Below, one piece after another: positions 16,121 to 23,412 of a stretch of DNA of 26,582 nt (its first letter is position 1; each line of letters starts with the position of its first letter). The notes under the pieces are model-generated. The model was not told the DNA's origin. It ran no database searches and was given only the letters and a program-made list of their open reading frames with translations. Where the stretch lies: contig WRLS01000007.1 in assembly GCA_009776345.1 (NCBI GenBank), positions 1 to 26,582 on the forward strand, read 5' to 3'. The DNA comes from Oscillospiraceae bacterium (GTDB lineage Bacteria; Bacillota; Clostridia; Oscillospirales; Ruminococcaceae). Both the position numbers and the translations under genes were made by a program.

Positions 16121-17557
16121 ATGTATTTAGTATTGATCTTGGTATCTGTTATCGTGTTGCTTTGTATTTTTACAAGCAACGCGCTATACCGCTTTGGGGT
16201 CCCGTCGCTGCTCATATTCCTGCTTTTTGGTATAATTATGAGCCCGGACGGACTGGGCAGGCTTATAATTGTCGATTTCGACGTCGCGGAAAACATAGCG
16301 TCCTTCGCGCTGATCCTCATAATGTTTTACGGCGGGTTCGGCACAAGCTGGCGCACGGCAAAACCGATGGCTGTCAGGGCGGGGCTTATGTCGTCGCTGG
16401 GAACGGTGCTTACCGCGTTTATAATAGGTTTTTTAAGCTCGCTTGTTTTCAAGGTGCCGTTTATATACGGGCTGCTTTTCGGGTCGGTCGTAGGCTCTAC
16501 AGACGCCGCGTCCGTGTTTTCGATCCTGCGCTCCAGGAAACTGAATTTAAAAGGCGGGCTTGCCCCGCTGCTTGAGGTCGAAAGCGGGAGCAACGACCCT
16601 TTTTCTTATATGCTGACAATCATTACCATATCGGCCATACAAATGCAGGGGTCGGGGCTTTCGTTCGTTGGCGTGGCTGTCGCCATTACACAGCAGATCG
16701 GGATGGCTGTGGGCATCGGCGCCGCTGTTTCCGTGCTGACAGTCCTTTTACTTAAGCGGCTGCATCTGGAGGTAACTGAATTTTACCCCCTGCTGCTTTT
16801 TGCCATTGTGCTGCTCAGTTATTCCTTGACCGGTGTGACCGGGGGCAACGGCTATCTATGCGTGTATATACTGGGGATTGTCGTCGGGAACAACCAGTTC
16901 CTGCATAAAATCAGCACTGTTCATTTTTTCGACAGCTTCTCTTGGCTGATGCAAATACTGCTGTTCTTTATACTGGGGCTGCTTTCGTCCCCCGCGATGC
17001 TCTCGCACGTGGTCATCCCCGGGATGCTGCTGTCCTTCCTGCTTATCGTAGTGGCAAGGCCGATTGCGACATTTTGCATCCTAAGCTGGTTTAAGACGCC
17101 GATAAAGCAGCAGATGCTGGTGTCGTGGGTGGGACTGCGCGGCGCAGCGTCGATTGCGTTTGCTATTATTTCAACCAAAGCGCTGGGCGGAAGCCTGCCA
17201 TACGACCTGTTCCACCTGGTATTTTTTGTCGCGCTGTTTTCCGTTTCGATCCAAGGCTCACTGACGCCTTTTCTCGCAAGGAAGCTGGACCTGGTCGATA
17301 CAGACGCGGACAACTCCGTCATGAAAACCTTCACGGACTATTTCGAGGAGACCCATACACAGCTGTTTGAATACAAAGTAAGCTCTGATGACAAGCTGCA
17401 GGGCAAGCGCATTGTCGATTCCAACATCCCCGAAGATGTCCTGATTGTTATGATCAAGCGCAATAACGAGATTGTGATGCCAAAAGGCTCAATAAAACTG
17501 CTCGCTGACGATGTTCTGGTGCTGAGCGGGGAGGATTTCAGCTTTTTCAGCGGCTAG
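16121..17557 (+). CDS. CPA1-type K+/H+ (or Na+/H+) antiporter with C-terminal TrkA-C domain
   Basis: Inner-membrane cation:proton antiporter resembling CvrA/NhaP2, about 478 residues. The ATG at 16121 is preferred because GGGGGG (16111-16116) precedes it; an in-frame TTG at 16109 would overlap that site. There are about 12 hydrophobic helices. The ion-path motifs FGSVVGSTDAASVFSIL and LLEVESGSNDPFSYML carry the family's acidic and Asn residues, and WVGLRGAASIAFA is also typical. After the membrane part, a cytoplasmic RCK C-terminal (TrkA-C) domain covers the last 65 or so residues (KVSSDDKLQGKRIVDSNIP onward), suggesting gating by a small ligand. It is co-transcribed with the bactofilin. K+ versus Na+ preference is uncertain. 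Confidence 0.92.
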   Translation: MYLVLILVSVIVLLCIFTSNALYRFGVPSLLIFLLFGIIMSPDGLGRLIIVDFDVAENIASFALILIMFYGGFGTSWRTAKPMAVRAGLMSSLGTVLTAFIIGFLSSLVFKVPFIYGLLFGSVVGSTDAASVFSILRSRKLNLKGGLAPLLEVESGSNDPFSYMLTIITISAIQMQGSGLSFVGVAVAITQQIGMAVGIGAAVSVLTVLLLKRLHLEVTEFYPLLLFAIVLLSYSLTGVTGGNGYLCVYILGIVVGNNQFLHKISTVHFFDSFSWLMQILLFFILGLLSSPAMLSHVVIPGMLLSFLLIVVARPIATFCILSWFKTPIKQQMLVSWVGLRGAASIAFAIISTKALGGSLPYDLFHLVFFVALFSVSIQGSLTPFLARKLDLVDTDADNSVMKTFTDYFEETHTQLFEYKVSSDDKLQGKRIVDSNIPEDVLIVMIKRNNEIVMPKGSIKLLADDVLVLSGEDFSFFSG

Positions 17558-17587
17558 GCACGCTATCTGAATAACAAACAAAACACG

Positions 17588-17630
17588 CGCCATACTTTTT
17601 CTGAATGATAATTTCGGAGAGGTATGGTGT
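17588..17630 (+). promoter_or_regulatory. Hairpin enclosing the ribosome binding site of the solute-binding lipoprotein gene
   Basis: CGCCATAC (about 17588-17595) can pair with GTATGGTG (17622-17629) through 8 bp with one wobble. The loop holds CGGAGAGG (17615-17622) and the stem covers the candidate start codons. The layout resembles the start-site hairpin of the symporter gene at 11586-11622, but the stem is shorter. Confidence 0.4.
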
Positions 17631-18991
17631 TTTTTGTGGCAATTATCGTCGGGCGGGCGCTGTCTGTTGCCCTTGCTGTAATTTTCACGCTGATTTCTAT
17701 TGTCTCCTGCGGCGAGGCGGAGCAGATCATACAAGCAGGCGCGGATATCACGGGCATCCCGATTGACGGGGAAGGCGGCGTGCTGTCGATCTTACAGTCG
17801 CGGGGGGATATAGGGCTGCCGCTCCAACAGGCTATCGAGCTGTACGCAAGCGCGAACGGCAGCCCGCGCATCAGCGTACACACGGTTGCAAACCCGCATG
17901 ACTACGCGGCGGCACTGCGCGCGCGGATGCTGTCTGGCGAACGCGCCGACCTTTTTCACATACAGGCGCCGGGCGCGGTAAAAGCAATGCGCGGAGAGCT
18001 TGACGACTTGTCCGACCTGGAGTGGCTAAGTCGCGCAATGCCGGGGACGCTTGACGCGGTCACTGCGGGGGATGCGGTATACGGTGTGCCGTATTCGATA
18101 ACAGGCGCGGGGCTAGTTGTAAACCTGCAAATATTCCGCGGTGCTGGCATCTTCTTTGGGAATAGGCCAACGCTCGAAAGCCTGGAAGAAGCCTTTAAAG
18201 AGCTGTGGGACCAAATACAGGATGGGGAGCTTGCCGACGCATTCCCACGGCTCGAAGCTGTCACGGAGCTGGCGGCAATGGATGAAAATTATCTTGGCAC
18301 ATACGGCGCCGACCTGTTTCTTACAGGGAGCTTCGGCAGTGTATCGGAAGCCTCCGGCAGCGATTATCTTGAACCGGCAGGAAGCGATAACGCCCGCGAT
18401 TTTTATCGTTTGATGGCATTATACTCTCCGTATAATTCGTGGCGGCAGCTCACAACGATATCCGAAGCGCGGATGGTCGAAAACGGCATAGCAACCGGGC
18501 GCGTGGCCGCTATTTACCACAGCGCCGAGGTTTACCGCAGGATCGCCGCGGTTGACCGCGAGCTCGCGGGGAACCTGGCAATCTTCCCGGTACCGGTTGG
18601 GACAGAGGAAGACCCCTATGCCGCTGTCTTCACAGGGGTCCCGGTTTATTGGGCGGTGGGCGCGCAATCTACGCCGGAAAACAAAGAAGAGGCGCGAAAA
18701 CTGCTGACATGGCTGTATCATTCGGACAGCGGCGCGGCGGAGTACGCGGGGCGGTTTATGGCGGTTTCCCCATTCCGTCAGCGTGTAAGGGAAACCGGCA
18801 ACCCTCTTGACCGCCAGCTTCTCAGACATATTGATATGGGGAATTCCCGTCCGATGCTGCACCCCGGCGCGCCTGAAGGCTGGGCGGAAGAGTTCGCGGC
18901 AAGTTTGCAGCAATTCTATTCAAGGGAAATATCGTGGGATGACCTGGCAGATGGGCTGACGGAGCAGTGGTATCAAAAGCTTGTGTTTTAA
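17627..18991 (+). CDS. Extracellular solute-binding lipoprotein (family 1, ABC-type)
   Basis: About 454 residues. The N-terminal hydrophobic signal ends in lipobox IVSC (Cys at about 29 counting from the ATG at 17624), so it should be anchored outside the membrane. The mature part resembles family 1 solute-binding proteins for sugars or oligosaccharides, with GERADLFHI, AVYGVPYSITGAGLVVN and the C-terminal EEARKLLTWLYHS helices. The start is uncertain: ATG 17624 is one base from the GGAGAGG site, so GTG 17627 is preferred and GTG 17636 is possible. No ABC permease or ATPase lies beside it. It follows the antiporter by about 70 bases and its stop codon overlaps the convergent MFS gene. Substrate unknown. 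Confidence 0.8.
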   Translation: MFFVAIIVGRALSVALAVIFTLISIVSCGEAEQIIQAGADITGIPIDGEGGVLSILQSRGDIGLPLQQAIELYASANGSPRISVHTVANPHDYAAALRARMLSGERADLFHIQAPGAVKAMRGELDDLSDLEWLSRAMPGTLDAVTAGDAVYGVPYSITGAGLVVNLQIFRGAGIFFGNRPTLESLEEAFKELWDQIQDGELADAFPRLEAVTELAAMDENYLGTYGADLFLTGSFGSVSEASGSDYLEPAGSDNARDFYRLMALYSPYNSWRQLTTISEARMVENGIATGRVAAIYHSAEVYRRIAAVDRELAGNLAIFPVPVGTEEDPYAAVFTGVPVYWAVGAQSTPENKEEARKLLTWLYHSDSGAAEYAGRFMAVSPFRQRVRETGNPLDRQLLRHIDMGNSRPMLHPGAPEGWAEEFAASLQQFYSREISWDDLADGLTEQWYQKLVF

Positions 18992-21168
18992 ACAGTCTGC
19001 TCTGTCTTTGCGGTCCTCTTCCTGAAAAGGAACACCGCGTATACCGCCGTTCCCAGCGCCGCCGCCGCCGCAAGGAAAATCGGCGTCCCGCCGCCTGCCG
19101 TAATAATCGAAGGGCCTGCGGTCTGCCCTGCCTTGCCGGTAAGGGTCATGCCGATCATCGAGCCGGTGCTGTTGCTCCCTGCGGCAAAGCTTTCAATCAA
19201 GATAACAAGGCCGAAGCTGTCCGCAACCCCAAGTAATGCCACAACGCAGACCAGGACCGGGATTGAGGGGAAAACAACCGCCAAAAACAGCGAGGCCGCA
19301 CACAGCGCGCCGTAAAAAAGCACACCCTTGCCAAGGCTCATAACCCTGCGCACAAGCTTGCAGGTAACAGGCGCAAGGTAGGCCGCAATCAGGCTGTTGG
19401 CCATAATCAGCGCGGAGATGATGGTGGAGCTGATCCCCGCCACAGCCCCGTAAAGCGGGACGCCAAACGAAATAAACGCCCCGCACGCGTAAAGCGGAAA
19501 GACGATCAGCAGGAGAAACGCCATCGACTCCTTTGTTTTTATGACCGCAAGCATCTCCCTGATGGAAAAAGCGCCGCCCATATCAATACTCGAAGCGCCC
19601 ATTTTTTTTACAATCGGCACGCATAAAGACATCGCCGCCGCCGAAATCAAAAATACGAACGAAAAACCGAAGCGGTCGCTGAGAAGGCCGCCGATTACGG
19701 CCCCGCAGCAAAAACCTATCAGTGTGCCGCCCACCAGGCTGGCAAGCATCTGTGAGCGGGATTCCTCCTGCGGCTGTGCAGAGGCAATGATGCGCCCCGC
19801 GATGGTCGCCAGCGCAAACCCGAACCCTGCGACAGCCCTTGCGAGGCTGAACAGGACAAGGCTGTCCGCAAGCCCCGAAAACACAGCGCCGCAGCCGCAG
19901 ACAGCCAGGCACAGGTACAGTGTTTTGTTTGCCCCGGCGCGTGCCAGTATTTTGCCGCTCAAGGCAATCGCGAGGATACCTGCAAGCATTTCAGCCGTTA
20001 CCGGGATGCCTATGATAACCTCCCCGCCGAAACCGGACGTGGCGGCAAGCCTGTAGGACACCGCCGCCACAAAAGAAGCGCACATACTGGCACAGGCGTA
20101 CAATATGAAAAAGAAAAGCCGTGAGACGGGGATATGCAGCTGTTCACGGTTTTTTTGCGTCGCCCGCACCGCGCCGATAATAAACAGCAGCTCAAGCATC
20201 AGAAAAATGACAACGGCGGTCATCACAGCCGTATCAATCACATTGCCGAACAGCGCCGAGCGGATAATGCCCGTATCTATGATGCCGTAGACATTCAAGG
20301 GGGAATCGGCGGGCTGTGCCGCCTGGCGCGGCAGAAGCGTTACATAGGCAGTTTCGGGAAGGGCTGTCTGTATATGGCTGAGTGCAGGGACGTGCTTTGC
20401 GATATCCTGCAAATACGCGTCAAAATCAACAAAATCCGCGGCAGGGATGCCCGCCCCCGTAAGCTTGGCGGCATCCCTTTCTATCACTTTGCCGATGATT
20501 GCCACCGATGTATCAAGCTCATTATAATACGAGCTTTGGAAAAAGTTAAAGGTAACGGCAAGCATGGCGGCCTGTGAAAGCACGATGACTGTAATCACCG
20601 ATTTTTTGCCGATACGGAACCGTCGCTTAACCAGCCAAAGAAAAGCGAGAACCGCCCCGCCCGCTGTTATAACGCAGATCAAAACCAGCCGTGTGTACCG
20701 CCCGGTCCACGCGGATACGTGCGCGCCGTCCAGCAGCAGGCCCATACTGCCCGCGCCGCTTACGGGAAGCTCACAGTAATACGCGCCCGCGGATTCACGG
20801 TACGGCTCATCCGAACCAAGCTGATGTGTTGGCAAAATAACGTCGGCAGGGTAGCTGTACAGGACATCGCCGTCCTGGTCCGCAAGCCAAACCGCCAGGA
20901 TATCGTCGGAGTCCTCAAACACGCCCCTGAGGATATCCCGCGCGCCGTAAAAACGCTCCAGCGGCTTGCCCACGCCGAGCGCGAATTCTATTTGCCCCAC
21001 GGCGCTTACAGCCACAAACTTCTGCGACTGCACAAGAAGCCCTTCAGCCGTTTTCTTCTGCGACATATGCCCAAGCAGGCCGGTTATAATGATTGTGAGC
21101 GCAACCATGGCGGCGCCAATCCACTCCCACCCGTCGGACCTCTTTTTTTTCATCATCGTCTTCACCAT
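18988..21168 (-). CDS. MFS transporter fused to two N-terminal extracytoplasmic sensor-like domains
   Basis: A 726-residue membrane protein. The last 380 or so residues form a 12-helix major facilitator with recognisable motifs (GGLLSDRFGFSFVF; RAVAGFGFALATIAGRIIAS). Before it lie TM1 (about 17-34), an extracytoplasmic domain of about 120 residues with Cache-like pattern (DDILAVWLADQDGDVLYSYP), TM2 (159-180), TM3 (190-208), a second outside domain of about 100 residues, and TM4 (311-334). Standard MFS proteins are 400-450 residues. The function is unknown; ligand-gated transport or signalling is inferred. It overlaps the substrate-binding gene upstream by 7 bases, so translation is coupled. 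Met5 (21156) is an alternative start. Its stop overlaps the convergent lipoprotein gene. Confidence 0.85.
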   Translation of the reverse strand: MVKTMMKKKRSDGWEWIGAAMVALTIIITGLLGHMSQKKTAEGLLVQSQKFVAVSAVGQIEFALGVGKPLERFYGARDILRGVFEDSDDILAVWLADQDGDVLYSYPADVILPTHQLGSDEPYRESAGAYYCELPVSGAGSMGLLLDGAHVSAWTGRYTRLVLICVITAGGAVLAFLWLVKRRFRIGKKSVITVIVLSQAAMLAVTFNFFQSSYYNELDTSVAIIGKVIERDAAKLTGAGIPAADFVDFDAYLQDIAKHVPALSHIQTALPETAYVTLLPRQAAQPADSPLNVYGIIDTGIIRSALFGNVIDTAVMTAVVIFLMLELLFIIGAVRATQKNREQLHIPVSRLFFFILYACASMCASFVAAVSYRLAATSGFGGEVIIGIPVTAEMLAGILAIALSGKILARAGANKTLYLCLAVCGCGAVFSGLADSLVLFSLARAVAGFGFALATIAGRIIASAQPQEESRSQMLASLVGGTLIGFCCGAVIGGLLSDRFGFSFVFLISAAAMSLCVPIVKKMGASSIDMGGAFSIREMLAVIKTKESMAFLLLIVFPLYACGAFISFGVPLYGAVAGISSTIISALIMANSLIAAYLAPVTCKLVRRVMSLGKGVLFYGALCAASLFLAVVFPSIPVLVCVVALLGVADSFGLVILIESFAAGSNSTGSMIGMTLTGKAGQTAGPSIITAGGGTPIFLAAAAALGTAVYAVFLFRKRTAKTEQTV

Positions 21169-22277
21169 TCATCACGGAAAATTTCATCCATGGAAATTAG
21201 GGTTTTAAAGGGGAAGAGTATCCCGCTGCGGGTTGCCGCGTCATAGTTGACAAATATTTTAGGTACGATTTCGTAGACCTGCGGCAGGGTATCAATCGGC
21301 GTGCCTTCGAGGTATTGCTCTATTACATGGGCTATGAAGCGCCCCTGGTCGGCAGGGTCGTCGAGTGTGACGCCGAAAACCGCGCCGTTTCGCACCTGGC
21401 TTTCGCCTGCCTGGGAAATAGTGGGAATCCCCGCCGCGGCGATATCTTCCAGCAGCCATGGCAGCATATGGTCCTCGGTGGTGGCGGTGGTGATATACAA
21501 AGCGTCGATCCCCTCATCAATCAGCTGTTTGTACGCGGCTTTCAGCTCACGGTAATAGCGGTCCATATCCGCGTCGTCACGCGCTTCGTCCACATAGCGG
21601 CGTTCAACCGAAAAGCCGTTTGTCACAGCGGAAAGCTCTGCCTGCCCGATGCCCGAATACGCATAGGCGGCCGGTGTGTTTTCATAAACAACGCCCAGCT
21701 TTGTAAAGCCGAAAATATGATAGGCGATGTCCACCTGCCGCCTGTAGCGGCTGGGGTCTATGTAGGCGTAGGAATTTGGGGTGAACCTTTCGGTTTCGCT
21801 TTTTACTATGCCCGACAAAATCGGGTCGGCAGCGGCAAAAACCATATAATCGTTTTTTTCCTCGCGCTCGGAGACAAAGACCCCCGCGACTGTCCCCATC
21901 ACGATAAGAAGGTCGATTTCATCGCTGTTTACAGCGCGCGCCGCCTCCTGCCCGCCCATTGATTTCAGCGTGAAAAACATATCCTCCGCAAAAAGGATGT
22001 GTTCGCTTTCCGCCGCCGCCATCGCTTTCCAGACGCTTCTTGCGTCGTCTTCGAGCGGGTCGTGCGCAAAATCGGAAATCACGCCGCGCTCCTCCAGCCC
22101 TTGTGCAATCCCCGCAAGCCCATACGTAAACGAGCTGTAGCTTTCGCTTTCTATGTATCCGACCCGTATGGGCGCCGCCGACTCATCCGACGGGGACGCG
22201 GAAGCGGTATGTATGCTTCCCGAAAAAATCAGCGCCGCCGCAAGGGGCAGCAAAGCAAGCTTTTTTATTTTTAGCAT
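21162..22277 (-). CDS. Secreted ABC-type substrate-binding protein (ABC_sub_bind/TrpX-like)
   Basis: A 371-residue exported binding protein with a classical signal peptide (KIKK then LALLPLAAALIFSGSIHTASA, cut near residue 28) and no lipobox. The mature domain resembles the PF04392 periplasmic-binding family (tryptophan/tyrosine-type ligands): opening RVGYIESESYSSFTYGLAGI, middle DLLIVMGTVAGVF and KLGVVYENTPAAY, late DALYITTATTEDHMLP and GIPTISQAGE. GGAGGGGG lies just before the start. It sits between the leader-peptide gene (15 bases upstream) and the sensor-MFS gene (7-base overlap), with no ABC permease or ATPase. It may deliver a ligand to the outside domains of the MFS fusion; this is inference. 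Confidence 0.87.
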   Translation of the reverse strand: MLKIKKLALLPLAAALIFSGSIHTASASPSDESAAPIRVGYIESESYSSFTYGLAGIAQGLEERGVISDFAHDPLEDDARSVWKAMAAAESEHILFAEDMFFTLKSMGGQEAARAVNSDEIDLLIVMGTVAGVFVSEREEKNDYMVFAAADPILSGIVKSETERFTPNSYAYIDPSRYRRQVDIAYHIFGFTKLGVVYENTPAAYAYSGIGQAELSAVTNGFSVERRYVDEARDDADMDRYYRELKAAYKQLIDEGIDALYITTATTEDHMLPWLLEDIAAAGIPTISQAGESQVRNGAVFGVTLDDPADQGRFIAHVIEQYLEGTPIDTLPQVYEIVPKIFVNYDAATRSGILFPFKTLISMDEIFRDEW

Positions 22278-22292
22278 AGGACCCCCTCCGTT

Positions 22293-22505
22293 TTATTTTA
22301 ACAGCTTATCTATTTCATCCGTGCCGCCGTTTTGCACGTGGCTTTGCAGGCCGCCCGCGACATTTTCAAGCTCCTCCGCGCACAGCTCTTCGCCGTTTTC
22401 AAGGCGCGGCAAAATCTTTTCCCACACTGCACGGTGCCGCCCATGTGAAAAATCCGCACAGTACAGCGCTTCTTCGATTTTTTCTGCCGGTAAGGACCAA
22501 TTCAT
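22293..22505 (-). CDS. Small peptide with double-glycine RiPP-like leader
   Basis: A 70-residue peptide. The ATG at 22505 follows TTGGAGA at a good distance; an upstream in-frame TTG at 22517 would overlap that site. The sequence has an amphipathic N-terminal helix (MNWSLPAEKIEEALYCADF), a basic middle with His residues, then NGEELCAEELENVAGG, with the acidic EELE-x-VAGG pattern that precedes the cut site in double-glycine and Nif11/lantibiotic-type leaders. The part after Gly52 is LQSHVQNGGTDEIDKLLK, 18 residues with no Cys and only one Ser and one Thr. A cargo peptide or secreted signal cleaved by a C39-type peptidase is likely, supported by the NHLP export protein nearby. No known family name can be given. 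Confidence 0.7.
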   Translation of the reverse strand: MNWSLPAEKIEEALYCADFSHGRHRAVWEKILPRLENGEELCAEELENVAGGLQSHVQNGGTDEIDKLLK

Positions 22506-22565
22506 ATTTTTCTCCAAATAGCGGATCGGTAAAATTTGTTGTTGCGCGCTTCCCCAAAATCCTAT

Positions 22566-22594
22566 ATCCTAATACATATACCTCGTTTTTACAA
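22566..22594 (-). promoter_or_regulatory. Candidate minus-strand promoter for the peptide-SBP-MFS operon
   Basis: On the minus strand, TTGTAA (22594-22589) and TAGGAT (22571-22566) are spaced by 17 bases, about 60 bases before the peptide start. The -10 is only a four-of-six match. Inverted copies of ATCCTAT (22559-22565) and ATAGGAT (22615-22621) flank the promoter. Confidence 0.4.
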
Positions 22595-22694
22595 AAGTAT
22601 CACGCCTAAAAATCATAGGATGTAAAATTGCCCGGAAACCCTTTTGCACAGCAGGTTTCAGCGGCTGTATCGCCAAGCCGTAAAAATATTGCTA

Positions 22695-22713
22695 TACCCC
22701 CAAGGGTACTTGG
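22695..22713. promoter_or_regulatory. Operator-like overlapping palindromes at the plus-strand -35 box
   Basis: TACCC-CCAA-GGGTA (22695-22708) and CCAAG-GGTA-CTTGG (22700-22713) are two interleaved inverted repeats. The second runs into the -35 box TTGGAT, a good place for a repressor or activator to act. No regulator gene is visible in the window. Confidence 0.4.
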
Positions 22714-22738
22714 ATAATACAGGATCCCGCAGTATAAT
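22710..22738 (+). promoter_or_regulatory. Sigma-A promoter of the GNAT-SBP-HlyD operon
   Basis: The -35 box TTGGAT (22710-22715) and a perfect -10 box TATAAT (22733-22738) are separated by 17 bases. The start codon of the first gene lies about 100 bases downstream, giving a leader of roughly 90 bases. Confidence 0.72.
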
Positions 22739-22839
22739 CTATATTAACACAATTTCTTTGATTTCGCCAGTGGGTAAGGTTAAAAAAAATATATATGCAA
22801 GCCCCGCACGTATAAAAAATTTTGCTACAGGAGATACAT

Positions 22840-23412
22840 ATGGCCGAAAACCCTGTTTTTTTGCCCTATAACGAAGATTTTGAACAGGATGTAATGCGCA
22901 TAGCCAACGACGGTTTCGGCGAAGGGTACATGGGGACCCGAAAGATTAAAAGCCTGGCGGCGGGCGGCGGGCCTTTTTATGTTGCAAGCGTGTCGGGAAA
23001 TATTGTCGGTTATTGTTGTTTTCAGTATATTTCCGCCGCTGAGTGCGCGAAAAGCCTCAAGCTGCCGGAAGGGCTTTTGCTTGAATATTCGGGCGGGTGC
23101 GGAAATGTCTGCCTGACAAGGACGATGGCTATTACAGATTCATATAGGAAAAGCGGGATTGCGTCCGAATTATTTTCTTTATGTTTAAATGATGCCCGAG
23201 ACGCGGGGATGCCGTCGGCGTGGGGCGGGGCGTGGAAAATAGGGGATGAGATCCCGATGCGGCGTATCTTTCTCGCAAACGGGTTTTCCTGTTACGGCGA
23301 GATCCCGATGATTTGGTATGAGGAAACTGATTACAAATGCTCTGTGTGTAACGGACCGTGCCGATGTACCGGCGTTATCTATTATAAAGCATTAGGACGT
23401 GCTGAAGGATGA
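22840..23412 (+). CDS. GNAT family N-acetyltransferase with C-terminal Cys cluster
   Basis: A 190-residue acetyltransferase-like protein. The ATG at 22840 follows CAGGAG (22828-22833); an in-frame TTG at 22822 would overlap that site. The GNAT core is seen in GNIVGYCCFQYIS (strand 4), VCLTRTMAITDSYRKSGIASELF (motif A with the acetyl-CoA loop RKSGIA), and the later RRIFLANGFSCYGE (motif B). The C-terminus carries CSVCNGPCRC, a four-Cys cluster that may bind Zn or a cluster, unusual for a simple GNAT. It overlaps the next gene by four bases (ATGA), so translation is coupled. Acetylation of the nearby small peptide or self-immunity are possible roles; neither is shown by the sequence. Confidence 0.82.
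   Translation: MAENPVFLPYNEDFEQDVMRIANDGFGEGYMGTRKIKSLAAGGGPFYVASVSGNIVGYCCFQYISAAECAKSLKLPEGLLLEYSGGCGNVCLTRTMAITDSYRKSGIASELFSLCLNDARDAGMPSAWGGAWKIGDEIPMRRIFLANGFSCYGEIPMIWYEETDYKCSVCNGPCRCTGVIYYKALGRAEG

Larger units (their letters stand above)
22506..22839. promoter_or_regulatory. Divergent intergenic control region
   Basis: These 334 bases separate the minus-strand peptide operon from the plus-strand GNAT-SBP-HlyD operon. They hold one candidate promoter in each direction, two overlapping inverted repeats at 22695-22713, and no supportable gene. The region is markedly more AT-rich than its neighbours by eye. Confidence 0.7.

Noticed and set aside
19541..20056. Long plus-strand open frame of 171 codons
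   Set aside because: It lies fully antisense to the MFS coding region, has no ribosome binding site and gives a translation without family features.
22293..22355. Core region of the small peptide as a lanthipeptide or thiopeptide
   Set aside because: The predicted core has no Cys and only one Ser and one Thr, and no LanM, cyclodehydratase or radical SAM gene is visible in the window.
22644..22871. Plus-strand open frame of 75 codons upstream of the GNAT gene
   Set aside because: It starts before the promoter TTGGAT/TATAAT, so it would not be on the transcript, and it overlaps the GNAT start in another frame.
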